A stretch of DNA of 64,000 nucleotides from Thermohalobaculum sp039028795 (GTDB lineage Bacteria > Pseudomonadota > Alphaproteobacteria > Rhodobacterales > Rhodobacteraceae), in the NCBI GenBank assembly GCA_039028795.1, contig JBCCHJ010000016.1, forward strand, positions 1 through 64,000, in the 5' to 3' direction. Positions 50,122-59,035 of this stretch are shown piece after piece. The notes under the pieces were generated by a model, which searched no databases, was not told the origin of the DNA, and worked only from the letters and a program-made list of their open reading frames with translations. The translations under genes were made by a program, and so were the position numbers. Positions within the stretch are counted from its first letter, which is position 1. Each line of letters starts with the position of its first letter.

Positions 50122-50331
50122 GTTTCATTTAGATCTGCGGGCCAGCGAGATCTGCCCTCGAACTCTCGAGGTAGTCTGGCAATATGAAGCGGAGATGTCA
50201 GGGGGCATACTCTAAGGCGTACCGGCACGTGTATTGCAAACTCGGAACATGATTTGATCTCTTTGGGCGATCTGCTCCGATGACCTGGCCAATCCGTCAG
50301 CCTAGGATGCCGCAAAAAGACGAGGGATAGA

Positions 50332-51096
50332 ATGCTGGACGAAGGCACGGTTAACCTGACACACACCACAGCAGATCGTGGCTGGATCGCGCATTTGGAG
50401 ATCGATCACGCCCGGCGCCGGAACGCCATTGGCCCGGCGGTGATCGCTGCGTTGCAAGACCGGTGCGCTGAAATCTCAAGCGATCCCAACCTGCGCGCCG
50501 TGACATTGCAAGGCGCGGGAGGCCTGTTCGCCGCCGGCGCCAATGTAAAAGTCATGGCAGAGTTGGATCCGGAAAGCGCCCGCGGGTTCATCACCTCGCT
50601 TCACCACGCCATCGACGCAGTTCGCCGCCTGCCGGTGCCGGTCATCGCCGTTTTGCAAGGTCACTGCTACGGCGCTGCGATGGAACTGGCCGCGGCCTGC
50701 GACATGCGCATTGCCGATACTTCGCTAATCGCCGGCATGCCCGAGGTGCGGGTGGGTCTTCCGTCGGTGATCGAGGCCTGCCTTTTGCCCCGCCTGATCG
50801 GATGGGGCCGAACTTCGGAATTACTGCTGACGGGGCGCGACGTGAACGCCCTGGAATGCCGCGACATCGGGTTTGTTGAACGGGTTGCGGTCGCGGAGAA
50901 ATTGCAGGCCAACCTGCAGGATTGGCTGGACGCGATTATGGCCTCGGCCCCGGGCGCCGTGCGCGCGCAAAAGCGCGTGATGCAAGGGTGGGAGCGAGAT
51001 TTGTCCGCAGGGATCGAGGCTTCGATTGCGGCCTTCGCTGCATCTTTTGAAACGGACGAACCCCGACAGTACCTGCCCAGCGCACGGGGTGAGTGA
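50332..51096 (+). CDS. Enoyl-CoA hydratase/isomerase
   Basis: 254 residues of crotonase fold. Oxyanion-hole segments are GLFAAGANVKVMAEL and GHCYGAAMELAAACDMR. Both catalytic glutamates are retained (Glu in AAMEL and in GMPEVRVGLPS), unlike the two other crotonases in the window, so true hydratase activity is likely. The TGA overlaps the next ATG by one base, beginning a tightly coupled operon with a CitE-like lyase, HAD enzyme and amidohydrolase. Confidence 0.9.
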   Translation: MLDEGTVNLTHTTADRGWIAHLEIDHARRRNAIGPAVIAALQDRCAEISSDPNLRAVTLQGAGGLFAAGANVKVMAELDPESARGFITSLHHAIDAVRRLPVPVIAVLQGHCYGAAMELAAACDMRIADTSLIAGMPEVRVGLPSVIEACLLPRLIGWGRTSELLLTGRDVNALECRDIGFVERVAVAEKLQANLQDWLDAIMASAPGAVRAQKRVMQGWERDLSAGIEASIAAFAASFETDEPRQYLPSARGE

Positions 51097-51965
51097 TGCG
51101 CGTAGTCCGTAGCTTTTTGTTCGCCCCGGGCAATCATCCCCGCAAGGTGGAAAAGGTCTTCAGTGCCGGGGCCGATGCAGTGATCCTGGACTTGGAAGAC
51201 GCGGTGGCAGTGGCGGAGAAATCTGCGACTCGTGCAGTGGTGGTTCAGGCCATGCAGCCCGCGCGGTCTTGTTTGGGCTATATCCGGATCAACGCATTGG
51301 ACACGGTATGGGCGTTCGAGGATCTCGAAGCCGTGGTCACGCCCGGTGTTGATGGCATTGTGGTACCGAAGATCGAAAGCCCGGAAGCCCTGGCCACCAC
51401 AGAGTGGGTGATCACCGCACTAGAGCGAAAGCGTGGTTTGCCCGAGGGAGGCATCGACGTTTTGCCCATCATCGAGACCGGCAAGGGTGTGGCCACCGTT
51501 CGGGATATCGCCAAGGCCGCCCGCCGCACGCGATGGCTCAGCTTCGGCGCAGGCGATTACACCGCCGATATGGGGTTGGACTTGACCCGAGACGAGGCCG
51601 AGTGCGCCCATGCCCGCGCCGAAATCGCCGTAGCATCACGCGCAGCCCGTCTAGAGCCGCCCATCGACACGGTCTGGACCCGTTTGGATGATCCAGAGGG
51701 TTTGGCGGCGACCGCCCAAACCGTCAAAGCCATGGGGTTTCAGGGAAAACTCTGTATTCATCCCAATCAGATCGACGCGGTGCATCAGGTTTTCACTCCG
51801 GATGCAGAAACCATCGCCCAAGCGCAGAGAATCGTCGACGCATTCGATCGTGCAGAAGCCGAGGGTTCCGCCTCGATCCAGGTCGATGGGCTCTTCGTCG
51901 ACTATCCCATCGTCCAGCGGGCGCAGCGCACGCTGGCGACCGCCAAAGCAGCGGGGGCACTATGA
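51096..51965 (+). CDS. CitE-like CoA-ester lyase (HpcH/HpaI family)
   Basis: 289 residues from ATG 51096. RSFLFAPGNHPRKVEKVFSAGADAVILDLEDAV holds the metal-binding Glu/Asp set, followed by IRINALDT, GIVVPKIESPEAL, LPIIETGKGVATVRDIA, and KLCIHPNQIDAVHQVFTP. Relatives cleave citramalyl-CoA, malyl-CoA or beta-hydroxyacyl-CoA esters. Coupled to an enoyl-CoA hydratase, it fits a hydrate-then-cleave route as in itaconate or mesaconate breakdown. The CoA-transferase at 29916 could provide the first step, though it is far away. Confidence 0.9.
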   Translation: MRVVRSFLFAPGNHPRKVEKVFSAGADAVILDLEDAVAVAEKSATRAVVVQAMQPARSCLGYIRINALDTVWAFEDLEAVVTPGVDGIVVPKIESPEALATTEWVITALERKRGLPEGGIDVLPIIETGKGVATVRDIAKAARRTRWLSFGAGDYTADMGLDLTRDEAECAHARAEIAVASRAARLEPPIDTVWTRLDDPEGLAATAQTVKAMGFQGKLCIHPNQIDAVHQVFTPDAETIAQAQRIVDAFDRAEAEGSASIQVDGLFVDYPIVQRAQRTLATAKAAGAL

Positions 51966-52612
51966 TGCCCAATCTGGTGATCTTCGATTGCTATGGCGTG
52001 CTGGTCGACAGCGAGCCGATCACCAATCGTCTGATGGCAGAAGAGATGACGGCCCACGGCCTACCGATGCAGACCCATGAGGCGATTGAACTTTTCGTCG
52101 GTGGTACGATCAAAAGCGTCTACCAGAAGGCAACCGAGATGGGTGCCAGATTGCCGGATGACTGGGTAGACGGCTTCTATGGCAGAATGGTTGGAGTCTT
52201 AGCTGCCGAGGTAGAAGTGATCCCAGGTGTTGAAGATGTCTTGAACCGGCTCGATCAGGTCAGGATCCCTTATTGTGTCGCCTCGAACGGACCGATGCGA
52301 AAGATGGAGGTCACACTGACTCGCACTGGGTTATGGGACCGACTGGAGGGCCGGATCCACTCGGCCCATGATGTAGGTGTGGTCAAACCCGACCCGGGTC
52401 TGTTCCTGCATGCGGCTCAAACCCATGGCGTGGCCCCGGCGGACTGCGTGGTCATCGAGGACAGTGCCAGCGGCACCCGGGCCGCGAAAGCCGCCGGTAT
52501 GCCGTGCTTTGGCTATACCGCTGACACGCCCGCTACGAAGCTGACCGCGGAAGGGGCAACGCCGTTTGACAGCATGGCGGATCTGGAGTCACTCTTGGGC
52601 CTCGATGAATAG
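51962..52612 (+). CDS. HAD superfamily phosphatase, subfamily IA
   Basis: 216 residues; the ATG overlaps the preceding stop (ATGA). Motif I is DCYGVLVDSEP with the nucleophilic Asp; note Tyr instead of the usual second-Asp context (DCYGV rather than DCDGV), so the acid/base Asp two residues after the nucleophile is missing. Motif II is CVASNGP, motif III Lys is in VVKPDPGLFL and motif IV is VIEDSASG. Loss of the second Asp would weaken phosphatase activity, so a non-phosphatase HAD role is possible. It is a relative of 21449-22117. Confidence 0.85.
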   Translation: MMPNLVIFDCYGVLVDSEPITNRLMAEEMTAHGLPMQTHEAIELFVGGTIKSVYQKATEMGARLPDDWVDGFYGRMVGVLAAEVEVIPGVEDVLNRLDQVRIPYCVASNGPMRKMEVTLTRTGLWDRLEGRIHSAHDVGVVKPDPGLFLHAAQTHGVAPADCVVIEDSASGTRAAKAAGMPCFGYTADTPATKLTAEGATPFDSMADLESLLGLDE

Positions 52613-52621
52613 GGGGGTGCA

Positions 52622-53761
52622 ATGACCGCAGATCTGATCCTGACCGGCGGACGTGTGGTCGATCCGTCGCAGAACATCGACCGGATCACCGAGGTTGCGT
52701 TCGAAGATGGCAAGGTCAGCGCAATCGGGGATGCCCTGCCCCGCAGCCCAGAAACCGATATCCGCGACGTGTCAGGCCAGATCATCACCCCCGGTCTGAT
52801 CGATATGCATACGCATGTCTATTGGGGCGGCACCTCGCTCGGTATCGATGCCGAAGACTTCTGCCGTACCTCTGCCGTTACCACGGCCATCGATACCGGC
52901 AGCGCCGGCCCGGGTAACTTCCCTGGCTTTCGCAAACATGTCATCGAACAGTCAGCCGTCCGCATCTTGGCCTATCTGCATGTCAGTCATGCCGGGATCT
53001 GGGGGTTTTCGCAAAACGTCATGGTTGGCGAATCCGAGGACATCCGCCTGATGGACCCCCGTGCCGCCGCCGTAGTCGCGGATGCGAACCGCGATGTGAT
53101 CGTGGGTATTAAGATACGGCTCGGCCGCCATGCCTCGGGCATTCAGGGGATGGCACCCTTCGACTACGCCCGCCAGACGGCCGAGGAAGTCGGCATGCCA
53201 ATGATGGTCCACATCGATGAGCCCCCACCATCCTATGAAGAGGTCCTGGCGGCACTGCGCCCCGGGGATGTCCTGACCCATTGTTTCCGACCCTTTCCCA
53301 ACACACCTGCCACGGCGCAGGGCACAGTGAAACAAGCAGTGCTGGACGCCCGCGACAGGGGCGTGCTGTTCGATGTCGGCCATGGCATGGGGTCATTCAG
53401 CTTTAAAACGGCACGGGCCATGCTGGCCAACGGGTTTCTGCCCGATACGATCAGTTCGGACGTCCATGCCTTGTGCATCGACGGCCCGGCTTTCGATCAG
53501 GTCACCACCCTGTCGAAGTTTTTGTGCATGGGGCTTGATCTGCCAACGGTCATCAAGCTGAGCACTGAGAACGCCGGTATGGCATTGAAACGCCCGGAAT
53601 TGGGGACGTTGAAACCTGGTGCTGCCGGTGACGCCTCGATCCTGTCAGTAGATGAAGGCGCGTATACCTACACGGACGTGATGGGCGAAACCATAGATGG
53701 CGACCGCAGGATCAATGCGCGCGGTGCGGTCATCGCCGGACGCTGGTGGCATCCGGCCTGA
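52622..53761 (+). CDS. Amidohydrolase/deacetylase-family metalloenzyme
   Basis: 379 residues. The beta-barrel start DLILTGGRVVDPSQNID, the metal-binding DMHTHVYWGG, the Lys that is carboxylated in related enzymes (VGIKIRL), histidines in MVHIDEPP and LTHCFRPF, and the final Asp in SSDVHALCIDG follow the amidohydrolase superfamily. It resembles the deacetylase/adenosine-type group EF_0837 and dihydroorotase-like proteins; the substrate is not known. Last gene of the operon starting at 50332. Confidence 0.88.
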   Translation: MTADLILTGGRVVDPSQNIDRITEVAFEDGKVSAIGDALPRSPETDIRDVSGQIITPGLIDMHTHVYWGGTSLGIDAEDFCRTSAVTTAIDTGSAGPGNFPGFRKHVIEQSAVRILAYLHVSHAGIWGFSQNVMVGESEDIRLMDPRAAAVVADANRDVIVGIKIRLGRHASGIQGMAPFDYARQTAEEVGMPMMVHIDEPPPSYEEVLAALRPGDVLTHCFRPFPNTPATAQGTVKQAVLDARDRGVLFDVGHGMGSFSFKTARAMLANGFLPDTISSDVHALCIDGPAFDQVTTLSKFLCMGLDLPTVIKLSTENAGMALKRPELGTLKPGAAGDASILSVDEGAYTYTDVMGETIDGDRRINARGAVIAGRWWHPA

Positions 53762-53780
53762 TTTTGCAGACTGAAAGGTC

Positions 53781-53930
53781 TTACGAGTCGACTGTGACCT
53801 TCACGCATCCGCCAGCTGTCGAAGAGTATGTGTATCCATCAGCGCACGACATCTTCTTTGCGCCGCAGGCATAGGCCGCCGATCCCATAGCGAAAAGGCT
53901 GATCGCAATTGCGATGAAAACCGTCTTCAT
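53781..53930 (-). CDS. Small secreted Cys-containing peptide
   Basis: 49 residues. GGAGA is seven bases upstream of the ATG. A signal peptide (MKTVFIAIAISLFAMGSAAY, cleaving after AYA) is followed by a mature peptide of about 28 residues with Cys in CGAKKMSC and GGCVKV and a DGYTYSS segment. The three cysteines could form a disulfide or bind metal. It is too short for usual gene calls but the signal peptide, ribosome site and codon use are convincing. A frameshifted relative with the same layout lies at 60735-60871. Confidence 0.75.
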   Translation of the reverse strand: MKTVFIAIAISLFAMGSAAYACGAKKMSCADGYTYSSTAGGCVKVTVDS

Positions 53931-54185
53931 GACAAATCTCCTGTTCAGGCTACAAGGCGATCATAGTCGAAGGTCGGACGAATTGCTAATGGCTGCACAA
54001 TAATTGCGAACAAGACCAATCATGCGCCCATTGGTTCCTACTATGATGCACTTCGAGAAAACCTGCTTCGCCTTGCACTCACGGAAAGTGACACGGGCCA
54101 TATTTTTGGTTCGGTAGCACACACTTACGGGAAGAACCCGGCGAGTTCCAAAGAACCGATGTGCCAACTTCCGACGTCAATCAGT

Positions 54186-54247
54186 GCGGCCTGAAGTTCG
54201 TTTGAGCGCGAAACCGGCGGCCTGAAGTTCGTTTGAGCGCGAAACCG
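54186..54247. repeat. Perfect tandem 31-bp duplication
   Basis: Units 54186-54216 and 54217-54247 are identical; each starts GCGGCCTGAAGTTCG. Only two copies are present and no coding role is seen. It is probably a recent slippage or recombination event. Confidence 0.92.
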
Positions 54248-54370
54248 CAAGCTGGGTTCGTGACGCGGCTAGCGGCACATAGAGAGCATCTGGACCGGTG
54301 CCGTAGGCGAGGAATCACCACTAATGTTCATGGAGCAGATCTGAAACTGATTTCGGAAAACCTGTCCGGC

Positions 54371-54384
54371 TTGATCCATATCAA
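54371..54384 (+). promoter_or_regulatory. FNR/NnrR-type binding box
   Basis: TTGATCCATATCAA is a perfect match to TTGAT-N4-ATCAA. It lies 62 bases before the chosen nnrS ATG. A -10-like GATACC at 54405-54410 is at a distance that fits a class II activated promoter (box centred near -41.5). NnrR or FNR control by nitric oxide or low oxygen is typical for nnrS genes. Confidence 0.8.
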
Positions 54385-54446
54385 GCCGATTGCCTCGTAC
54401 CTGCGATACCGTGTTCAAGTTCTGCGGATCCATTCGGACCACGAAG

Positions 54447-55652
54447 ATGACGGTGCAAGCAACAGAGACAATGCGTAATTGGTCAGGACCGGCCCTACTC
54501 AGTTTTGGGTTCAGACCGTTCTTCCTGTCCGCCGCTATTTGGGCGGTTGCTGCGATGACCCTCTGGATTGGGATGCTAACGGCATCTTTCGAGATCCCGA
54601 TCGCGTTCGATCCTGCCTCATGGCACGCGCATGAATTTCTCTTCGGCTATCTCGGGGCCGTTTTGGGGGGCTTCCTTTTGACGGCGATTCCGAATTGGAC
54701 CGGCCGACCGCCTCTTGTCGGATGGCCATTGGCGGGGCTTTGGGCGCTCTGGGCGCTGGGGCGGGCTGCCATGGCGACCAGCGAGATTTGGCCTCCGGTT
54801 TGGCTGGCGGTTGCGGATTTGTCGTTCTTCGTCGTTCTTGCTTACATCGCGCTGCGGGAAATCATTGCGGGCCGAAACTGGCGCAATCTGATAATATTCG
54901 CGATGCTAACCGCGTTCATCGTGGCGAATGTCCTTTTCCATGTAGAAATGTACAGGGATGGATATGCAGCGTCGGGAACGGGGCTGCGGCTGGGCGTCGC
55001 CGCCGTGATGATGATGATTTCGGTCGTTGGCGGGCGGATCATTCCGCAGTTCACGCGGAATTGGCTGATCAAACACAACAGAACGCCGCTGCCACCGCCA
55101 CCAATGCAGATGTTCGACAAGATTTGCCTTCTGGTCTGGCTCTTGGCGCTCGCCAGCTGGGTTGTTTGGCCAGAGCACTTGGGCTCGGCTTACGCAATGT
55201 TAGCGGCAGGCATCCTCCATCTCGCGCGGCTCGGCCGCTGGCAGGGATGGCACACTGGCGCGGAGCCCTTAGTTTGGATCTTGCACGTCGGCTATGGCTT
55301 CTTGCCCATCGGTGCACTTCTGATGGCGTCATCAACCTTCCTGGAAGACGCGACCTGGACGGTCGCGGCGCAGCACGTCTGGATGGCCGGCGGGATTGGG
55401 GCCATGACCTTGGCGGTGATGACGCGTGCGATCTTGGGGCATACGAACCGGCCTCTGCATGCCGGAACTGGCGCCATGGTTATCTATCTCTCGCTGATCG
55501 GATCAGTGCTATCGCGCCTGGCAGTCGCCTTCGTGCCAGACCTTGCGCATCCGCTCTACATGATCTCGGCTGGCACTTGGTTCGTCGCCTTCCTTGGCTT
55601 CGTAGTCCTCTACGGCCCGTTCGTCTTTCGACCGAGTCTTCCTGATACATAA
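54447..55652 (+). CDS. nnrS: NnrS family protein
   Basis: 401 residues from ATG 54447 (ATG 54471 possible; neither has a strong ribosome site). Twelve hydrophobic segments, LLSFGFRPFFLSAA at the N-terminus, WHAHEFLFGYLGAVLGGFLLTAIPNWTGRPPL and GHTNRPL are diagnostic for NnrS, a heme- and copper-containing membrane protein. It protects cells during nitric oxide stress and is often encoded with denitrification genes; none are in the window. The stop shares one base with the nnrU start. The FNR-type box upstream fits NO- or oxygen-responsive control. Confidence 0.93.
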   Translation: MTVQATETMRNWSGPALLSFGFRPFFLSAAIWAVAAMTLWIGMLTASFEIPIAFDPASWHAHEFLFGYLGAVLGGFLLTAIPNWTGRPPLVGWPLAGLWALWALGRAAMATSEIWPPVWLAVADLSFFVVLAYIALREIIAGRNWRNLIIFAMLTAFIVANVLFHVEMYRDGYAASGTGLRLGVAAVMMMISVVGGRIIPQFTRNWLIKHNRTPLPPPPMQMFDKICLLVWLLALASWVVWPEHLGSAYAMLAAGILHLARLGRWQGWHTGAEPLVWILHVGYGFLPIGALLMASSTFLEDATWTVAAQHVWMAGGIGAMTLAVMTRAILGHTNRPLHAGTGAMVIYLSLIGSVLSRLAVAFVPDLAHPLYMISAGTWFVAFLGFVVLYGPFVFRPSLPDT

Positions 55653-56323
55653 TGGCAGAATGGGGCGAATTCGGCCTCGCATTAGGCCTATTCTTCGTAA
55701 CACACATAGTGCCTTTGCGCCCATCCGTACGCACACCTGTCACCGCAAAGATCGGGGCCTTGAGCTTCGGACTGGGCTACTCGATCCTTTCGATCGCCGT
55801 GCTCGCATGGCTGATAGTGGCCGCAGGCCGCGCACCCTACATCGAACTTTGGCCACGCTATGAATGGCAGACCTGGGGCCCAGTCATCGCCATGTTTGCC
55901 GTTTGCATGATCCTAGGTTTTGCGCTTGGACGCCCCAATCCCCTGTCTTTCGGGGGTGCGCGGAACGACCATTTCGACCCGAAGCGACCTGGAGTGATCG
56001 CATGGACAAGGCACCCGGTACTTGCTGCACTGATGTTGTGGTCTTTCGCGCACATGCTTCCAAACGGCGACTTGGCGCACGCCATTTTGTTTAGCTTGTT
56101 CGGAGGTTTCTCGATTCTTGGTGGATACCAGATCGATCGCCGCAAGCGTCGTGAGATGGGCGACGCAGAATGGCAGGCGTTGGTGAATGTAAGCCGCAGC
56201 AACGGATTTGCAGGTTGGGGAAGCGGAAAAGATATAGTCCTTCGGGGACTGGCAACGGTTGGCGTTTACACCCTGCTGATCGTACTCCACCCGATTGTTC
56301 TCGGTGTATCACCATTGCCCTGA
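55652..56323 (+). CDS. nnrU: NnrU family protein
   Basis: 223 residues, TAATG overlap with nnrS. Hydrophobic segments alternate with short loops, and the NnrU pattern is visible in LFFVTHIVPLRPSVR, LGRPNPLSFGG, RHPVLAALMLWSFAHMLPNGDLA and LFGGFSILGGYQIDRRKRREMGD. NnrU proteins are linked to denitrification and related to the isoprenylcysteine methyltransferase-like fold. Their biochemical role is not settled. Co-translation with nnrS supports a joint NO-response function. Confidence 0.92.
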   Translation: MAEWGEFGLALGLFFVTHIVPLRPSVRTPVTAKIGALSFGLGYSILSIAVLAWLIVAAGRAPYIELWPRYEWQTWGPVIAMFAVCMILGFALGRPNPLSFGGARNDHFDPKRPGVIAWTRHPVLAALMLWSFAHMLPNGDLAHAILFSLFGGFSILGGYQIDRRKRREMGDAEWQALVNVSRSNGFAGWGSGKDIVLRGLATVGVYTLLIVLHPIVLGVSPLP

Positions 56324-56487
56324 GCCGCTTTCAAGCAACGGCTTTTCTACGGTCATATTATCCGCACACTCCGGTGTCCGACTACGCGCAGTTTTCAAGC
56401 CCCCAAATCGAACGACCTCTTCGTCCACCTCAGCGACATCAAACGATTGATGGATGAACGTCCACTTGAGTGCATCGCTAAAACTTC

Positions 56488-56516
56488 AAAAAAAGCGGTC
56501 CCGAAAGACCGCTTTA
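56488..56516 (-). terminator. Rho-independent terminator after the solute-binding protein gene
   Basis: Stem AAAGCGGTC (56492-56500) pairs with GACCGCTTT (56507-56515) around a six-base loop, and on the minus strand it is followed by a T-run. It lies 41 bases beyond the stop of the minus-strand gene at 56557; it also has A/T on the other side and could serve nnrU in the opposite direction. Confidence 0.9.
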
Positions 56517-56556
56517 AATTCAATGAGGTGGGGTGCTTTATGCACCCCAAATTAAG

Positions 56557-58191
56557 TCAGACGTCCAGCCAGGCGAATTCAGGGAACTCGTAGCCGCCTG
56601 TCGGGCCAATCGGGTGCTTGACCACGCCCTTAAGCACCTTGGCTTTCGCATCCATATAGTTGTTGTGGGTCGGGATCACCCAACCGCCTTCGTCGTGGAT
56701 CAGCGTCTGCATTTCGCAGAACTGCTCTTTCCGGCGGGCCGGATCGGTCTCGCCCGCCGACATCTTCAGCAGCTCTCCCATCCGCGGATTGTTCCATCGC
56801 GTGTCATTCCAAGGTGCATCCGGGGCAAAGGCCACCGACAGCATGGCGTGGGCCGTCGGGCGCATCAGCCAGGTCACAACGTTCACCGGCTTCTTCAGCC
56901 AGATTGCGCCCCAGTAGCCGTCATTCGGCACCTTCTTAACGTTCAAATTGAACCCGACTTTCGAGGCTTCGCGCTGCATCAACAGCACTGTTTCCTCGAT
57001 GCCGATATTGACCGGTGCGACAAAGACTTCTGCTGTGTCGATGCCGGACTTGTTGAAGTGGAACTTCGCCTTGTCAGGATCATAGGCCCGGATCGGCAGG
57101 TCCGTGCAATGCTCGGGATAGGCCGCGCTGATCGGGTGATCATTGCCGACCGTGCCGTGCCCTTTCAGGATCGATTTCACCACACGCTCGCGGTTCAGAA
57201 GGTGCTTCATGCCCAGGACGAAGTCATCATTGGCGCCCGGCTGCTGGTCTTTCATGCAACAGATGCCGTTATACTGGTTCGTCGGCGTCGACATCAGCTC
57301 GGCCCGATCGCTGGCCTCCAATTGCGGCAGCGTTTTCGGATCGACGCTGACCATCATATGGACATCGCCTGCCAGTACAGCGTTCAGACGGGCGGTGCCG
57401 TCAGTTATTGCAAAGACCTCCATCGCGTCCAGTAGCGCAGGCTCGGCCCAGTAATCTTCATTGCGCTTGTGAACAGACCGGACACCCGGCTTGAACTCTT
57501 CCAGCGTGAACGGCCCAGTCCCGGTGGGCATGGCAAACTCGGACGTGCCGTCTTTGATAATCTTGAACTGATAGATGCCCATCAGCGCGGCGATGTCGGC
57601 ATTCGGATAGTTCAGCACGCATTTCACGGTGTATTCGTCGACCCGAACCCATTCCTTGACGGCGGTCAGATATGACTTCGCGTTCGAGGCCGAGTCCTCG
57701 CCCATATGACGGGACATCGTGTACATCACATCGTCGGCAGTGAACTTGCTGCCGTCGTGGAATCGAACATCCTTTCGCAGCTTGAAGGTCCATTCGGTGA
57801 CGTCATCACTGGCCTCGAAGGACTCGGCCAGTTCCGGCACCGGCTCCATGTTCTCGTTGAGGCGGATCAGGCTGTTATAGATGATCCTGCCGCGCAGATA
57901 GTCGATACCCGAGGTGAAGGCGATGGGATCCAACGTGTCCGACGGCCCGTGTAGGTTGCCGGCATAGCGCATCGTGCCGCCCTTCTTCGGCGTCGCGGCG
58001 ACTGCCTCGGCGGCACCTGAAAAGATAGCACCGGCCGATGCAATCGTCGCGCCCGAGGCCATCAACCAGGCCATCACATCGCGGCGCGATGCACCCCGTT
58101 TTATCTCGCGGCAGATGGCTTCCTGATCGAAGGTCGAGATATCGTCGTAAGTCGTAATCCCTGGGTTGGGATCATCAATAGACTTGGTCAT
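56557..58191 (-). CDS. Tat-exported ABC transporter substrate-binding protein (family 5)
   Basis: 544 residues. A twin-arginine signal is in KRGASRRDVMAWLMASG (about 32-48) with a hydrophobic stretch to about residue 68. The mature part has the SBP_bac_5 pattern: NLHGPSDTLDPIAF, PELAESFEASDDVTEWTFKLRKDVRFHDGSKFTADDVMYT and a WNNPRMGELL end. Members bind peptides, opines, nickel or glycosides. No permease or ATPase genes lie beside it, so it is an orphan binding protein or works with a distant transporter. The Tat route means it is exported already folded. A strong terminator follows. Confidence 0.92.
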   Translation of the reverse strand: MTKSIDDPNPGITTYDDISTFDQEAICREIKRGASRRDVMAWLMASGATIASAGAIFSGAAEAVAATPKKGGTMRYAGNLHGPSDTLDPIAFTSGIDYLRGRIIYNSLIRLNENMEPVPELAESFEASDDVTEWTFKLRKDVRFHDGSKFTADDVMYTMSRHMGEDSASNAKSYLTAVKEWVRVDEYTVKCVLNYPNADIAALMGIYQFKIIKDGTSEFAMPTGTGPFTLEEFKPGVRSVHKRNEDYWAEPALLDAMEVFAITDGTARLNAVLAGDVHMMVSVDPKTLPQLEASDRAELMSTPTNQYNGICCMKDQQPGANDDFVLGMKHLLNRERVVKSILKGHGTVGNDHPISAAYPEHCTDLPIRAYDPDKAKFHFNKSGIDTAEVFVAPVNIGIEETVLLMQREASKVGFNLNVKKVPNDGYWGAIWLKKPVNVVTWLMRPTAHAMLSVAFAPDAPWNDTRWNNPRMGELLKMSAGETDPARRKEQFCEMQTLIHDEGGWVIPTHNNYMDAKAKVLKGVVKHPIGPTGGYEFPEFAWLDV

Positions 58192-58336
58192 TTCGGCTCT
58201 CCCTGATTGTTCTTGTTAAATTTGATACTCAAAAATCTGCACACGGCCAGAAATTTCGCGTTATGCGGGAAATATAAAGGGCGCTGGATTTGGCCCGGAT
58301 TTGCGCGCAAACGCCAATAAATCGGGCTTAAGATGT

Positions 58337-58987
58337 TTATGCGAGCCCCAGATCAGCGCCCCATTCCGGCATCTCGCCAGTCATGCGATACCTGATCAGC
58401 GGCAGTGCCTCGCGGCCCCAGAACATCTCGTCCCGCCAGATAAACCAGGGGACGCCGAAGACGCCCTTGGCTTCGGTTTCTGTGCGCAACCGGTCATGAT
58501 CTGCCCGGCCTTCAACGGCCATCCAGTCAGGAAATCCTGTAATGTCGATCCCCGCACCCGCCATCGCATCCGCCAAAATTGTAGGTGTTTCGACATCCAA
58601 TTCCCGCCGCCAAAATAGTGGGAAGATCGCGTTCAGGTACTCCTCAGTCATCCCCTGTCGCCGGGCCCATAAGAGGCCCATCGATGCATAGGATGTATCG
58701 CGGATCTTCGGATGCCCGCGAATGGTCAGGCCGCGCAAATTGGCATAGCGGCGCACATCCATATAGCTGTACTTCACGCGTCGCCACTGATGCGCCGTCC
58801 TCTCTTCACGGATTACGTTGCCAGCAGCATCCAATTCCGCATCACCCAGATAATCCGGGATATCCAAGGTGTAAGGCAACCAGTCAACGTCGACGCCCAC
58901 CTTGGCCGCCAGGTTCAAGGTCGGCGCCAGCGCCAGATAGGCGTAAGGCGATTTGATATCCGTGTAGGCGATAAGTTTCTCGATCAT
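58337..58987 (-). CDS. 2-hydroxychromene-2-carboxylate isomerase/DsbA-like protein
   Basis: 216 residues from ATG 58987 (GGAG upstream; a TTG two codons earlier is possible). The thioredoxin-like start YTDIKSPYAYLAL places a Ser where kappa-GST and HCCA isomerases bind glutathione, then the helical insertion and GVFGVPWFIW, the cis-Pro segment of the fold. The family isomerises hydroxychromene carboxylates or acts as glutathione transferase. There is no aromatic ring-cleavage gene nearby, so the substrate is open. Confidence 0.88.
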   Translation of the reverse strand: MIEKLIAYTDIKSPYAYLALAPTLNLAAKVGVDVDWLPYTLDIPDYLGDAELDAAGNVIREERTAHQWRRVKYSYMDVRRYANLRGLTIRGHPKIRDTSYASMGLLWARRQGMTEEYLNAIFPLFWRRELDVETPTILADAMAGAGIDITGFPDWMAVEGRADHDRLRTETEAKGVFGVPWFIWRDEMFWGREALPLIRYRMTGEMPEWGADLGLA

Positions 58988-59035
58988 AGGCAAGGCTCCA
59001 TTTCCACGGCCAGCCTGGATATCCTTAGGGTCCGC

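Larger units (their letters stand above)
53931..54446. other. Intergenic region upstream of nnrS
   Basis: 516 bases without a convincing gene. It contains a perfect tandem 31-bp duplication (54186-54247) and an FNR-type box (54371-54384). A 68-codon minus-strand frame at 53961-54167 has no ribosome site and is not called. Confidence 0.6.

Noticed and set aside
53961..54167. 68-codon minus-strand frame
   Set aside because: No ribosome site, unusual composition and no recognisable protein features; probably chance.
54186..54247. CRISPR array
   Set aside because: Two directly adjacent identical units without spacers.
56380..56500. Possible fragment of a cold-shock-like protein (NDLFVHLSDIKRLMDER in one frame)
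   Set aside because: Short, no start codon, overlaps the terminator; the resemblance is too weak to call.
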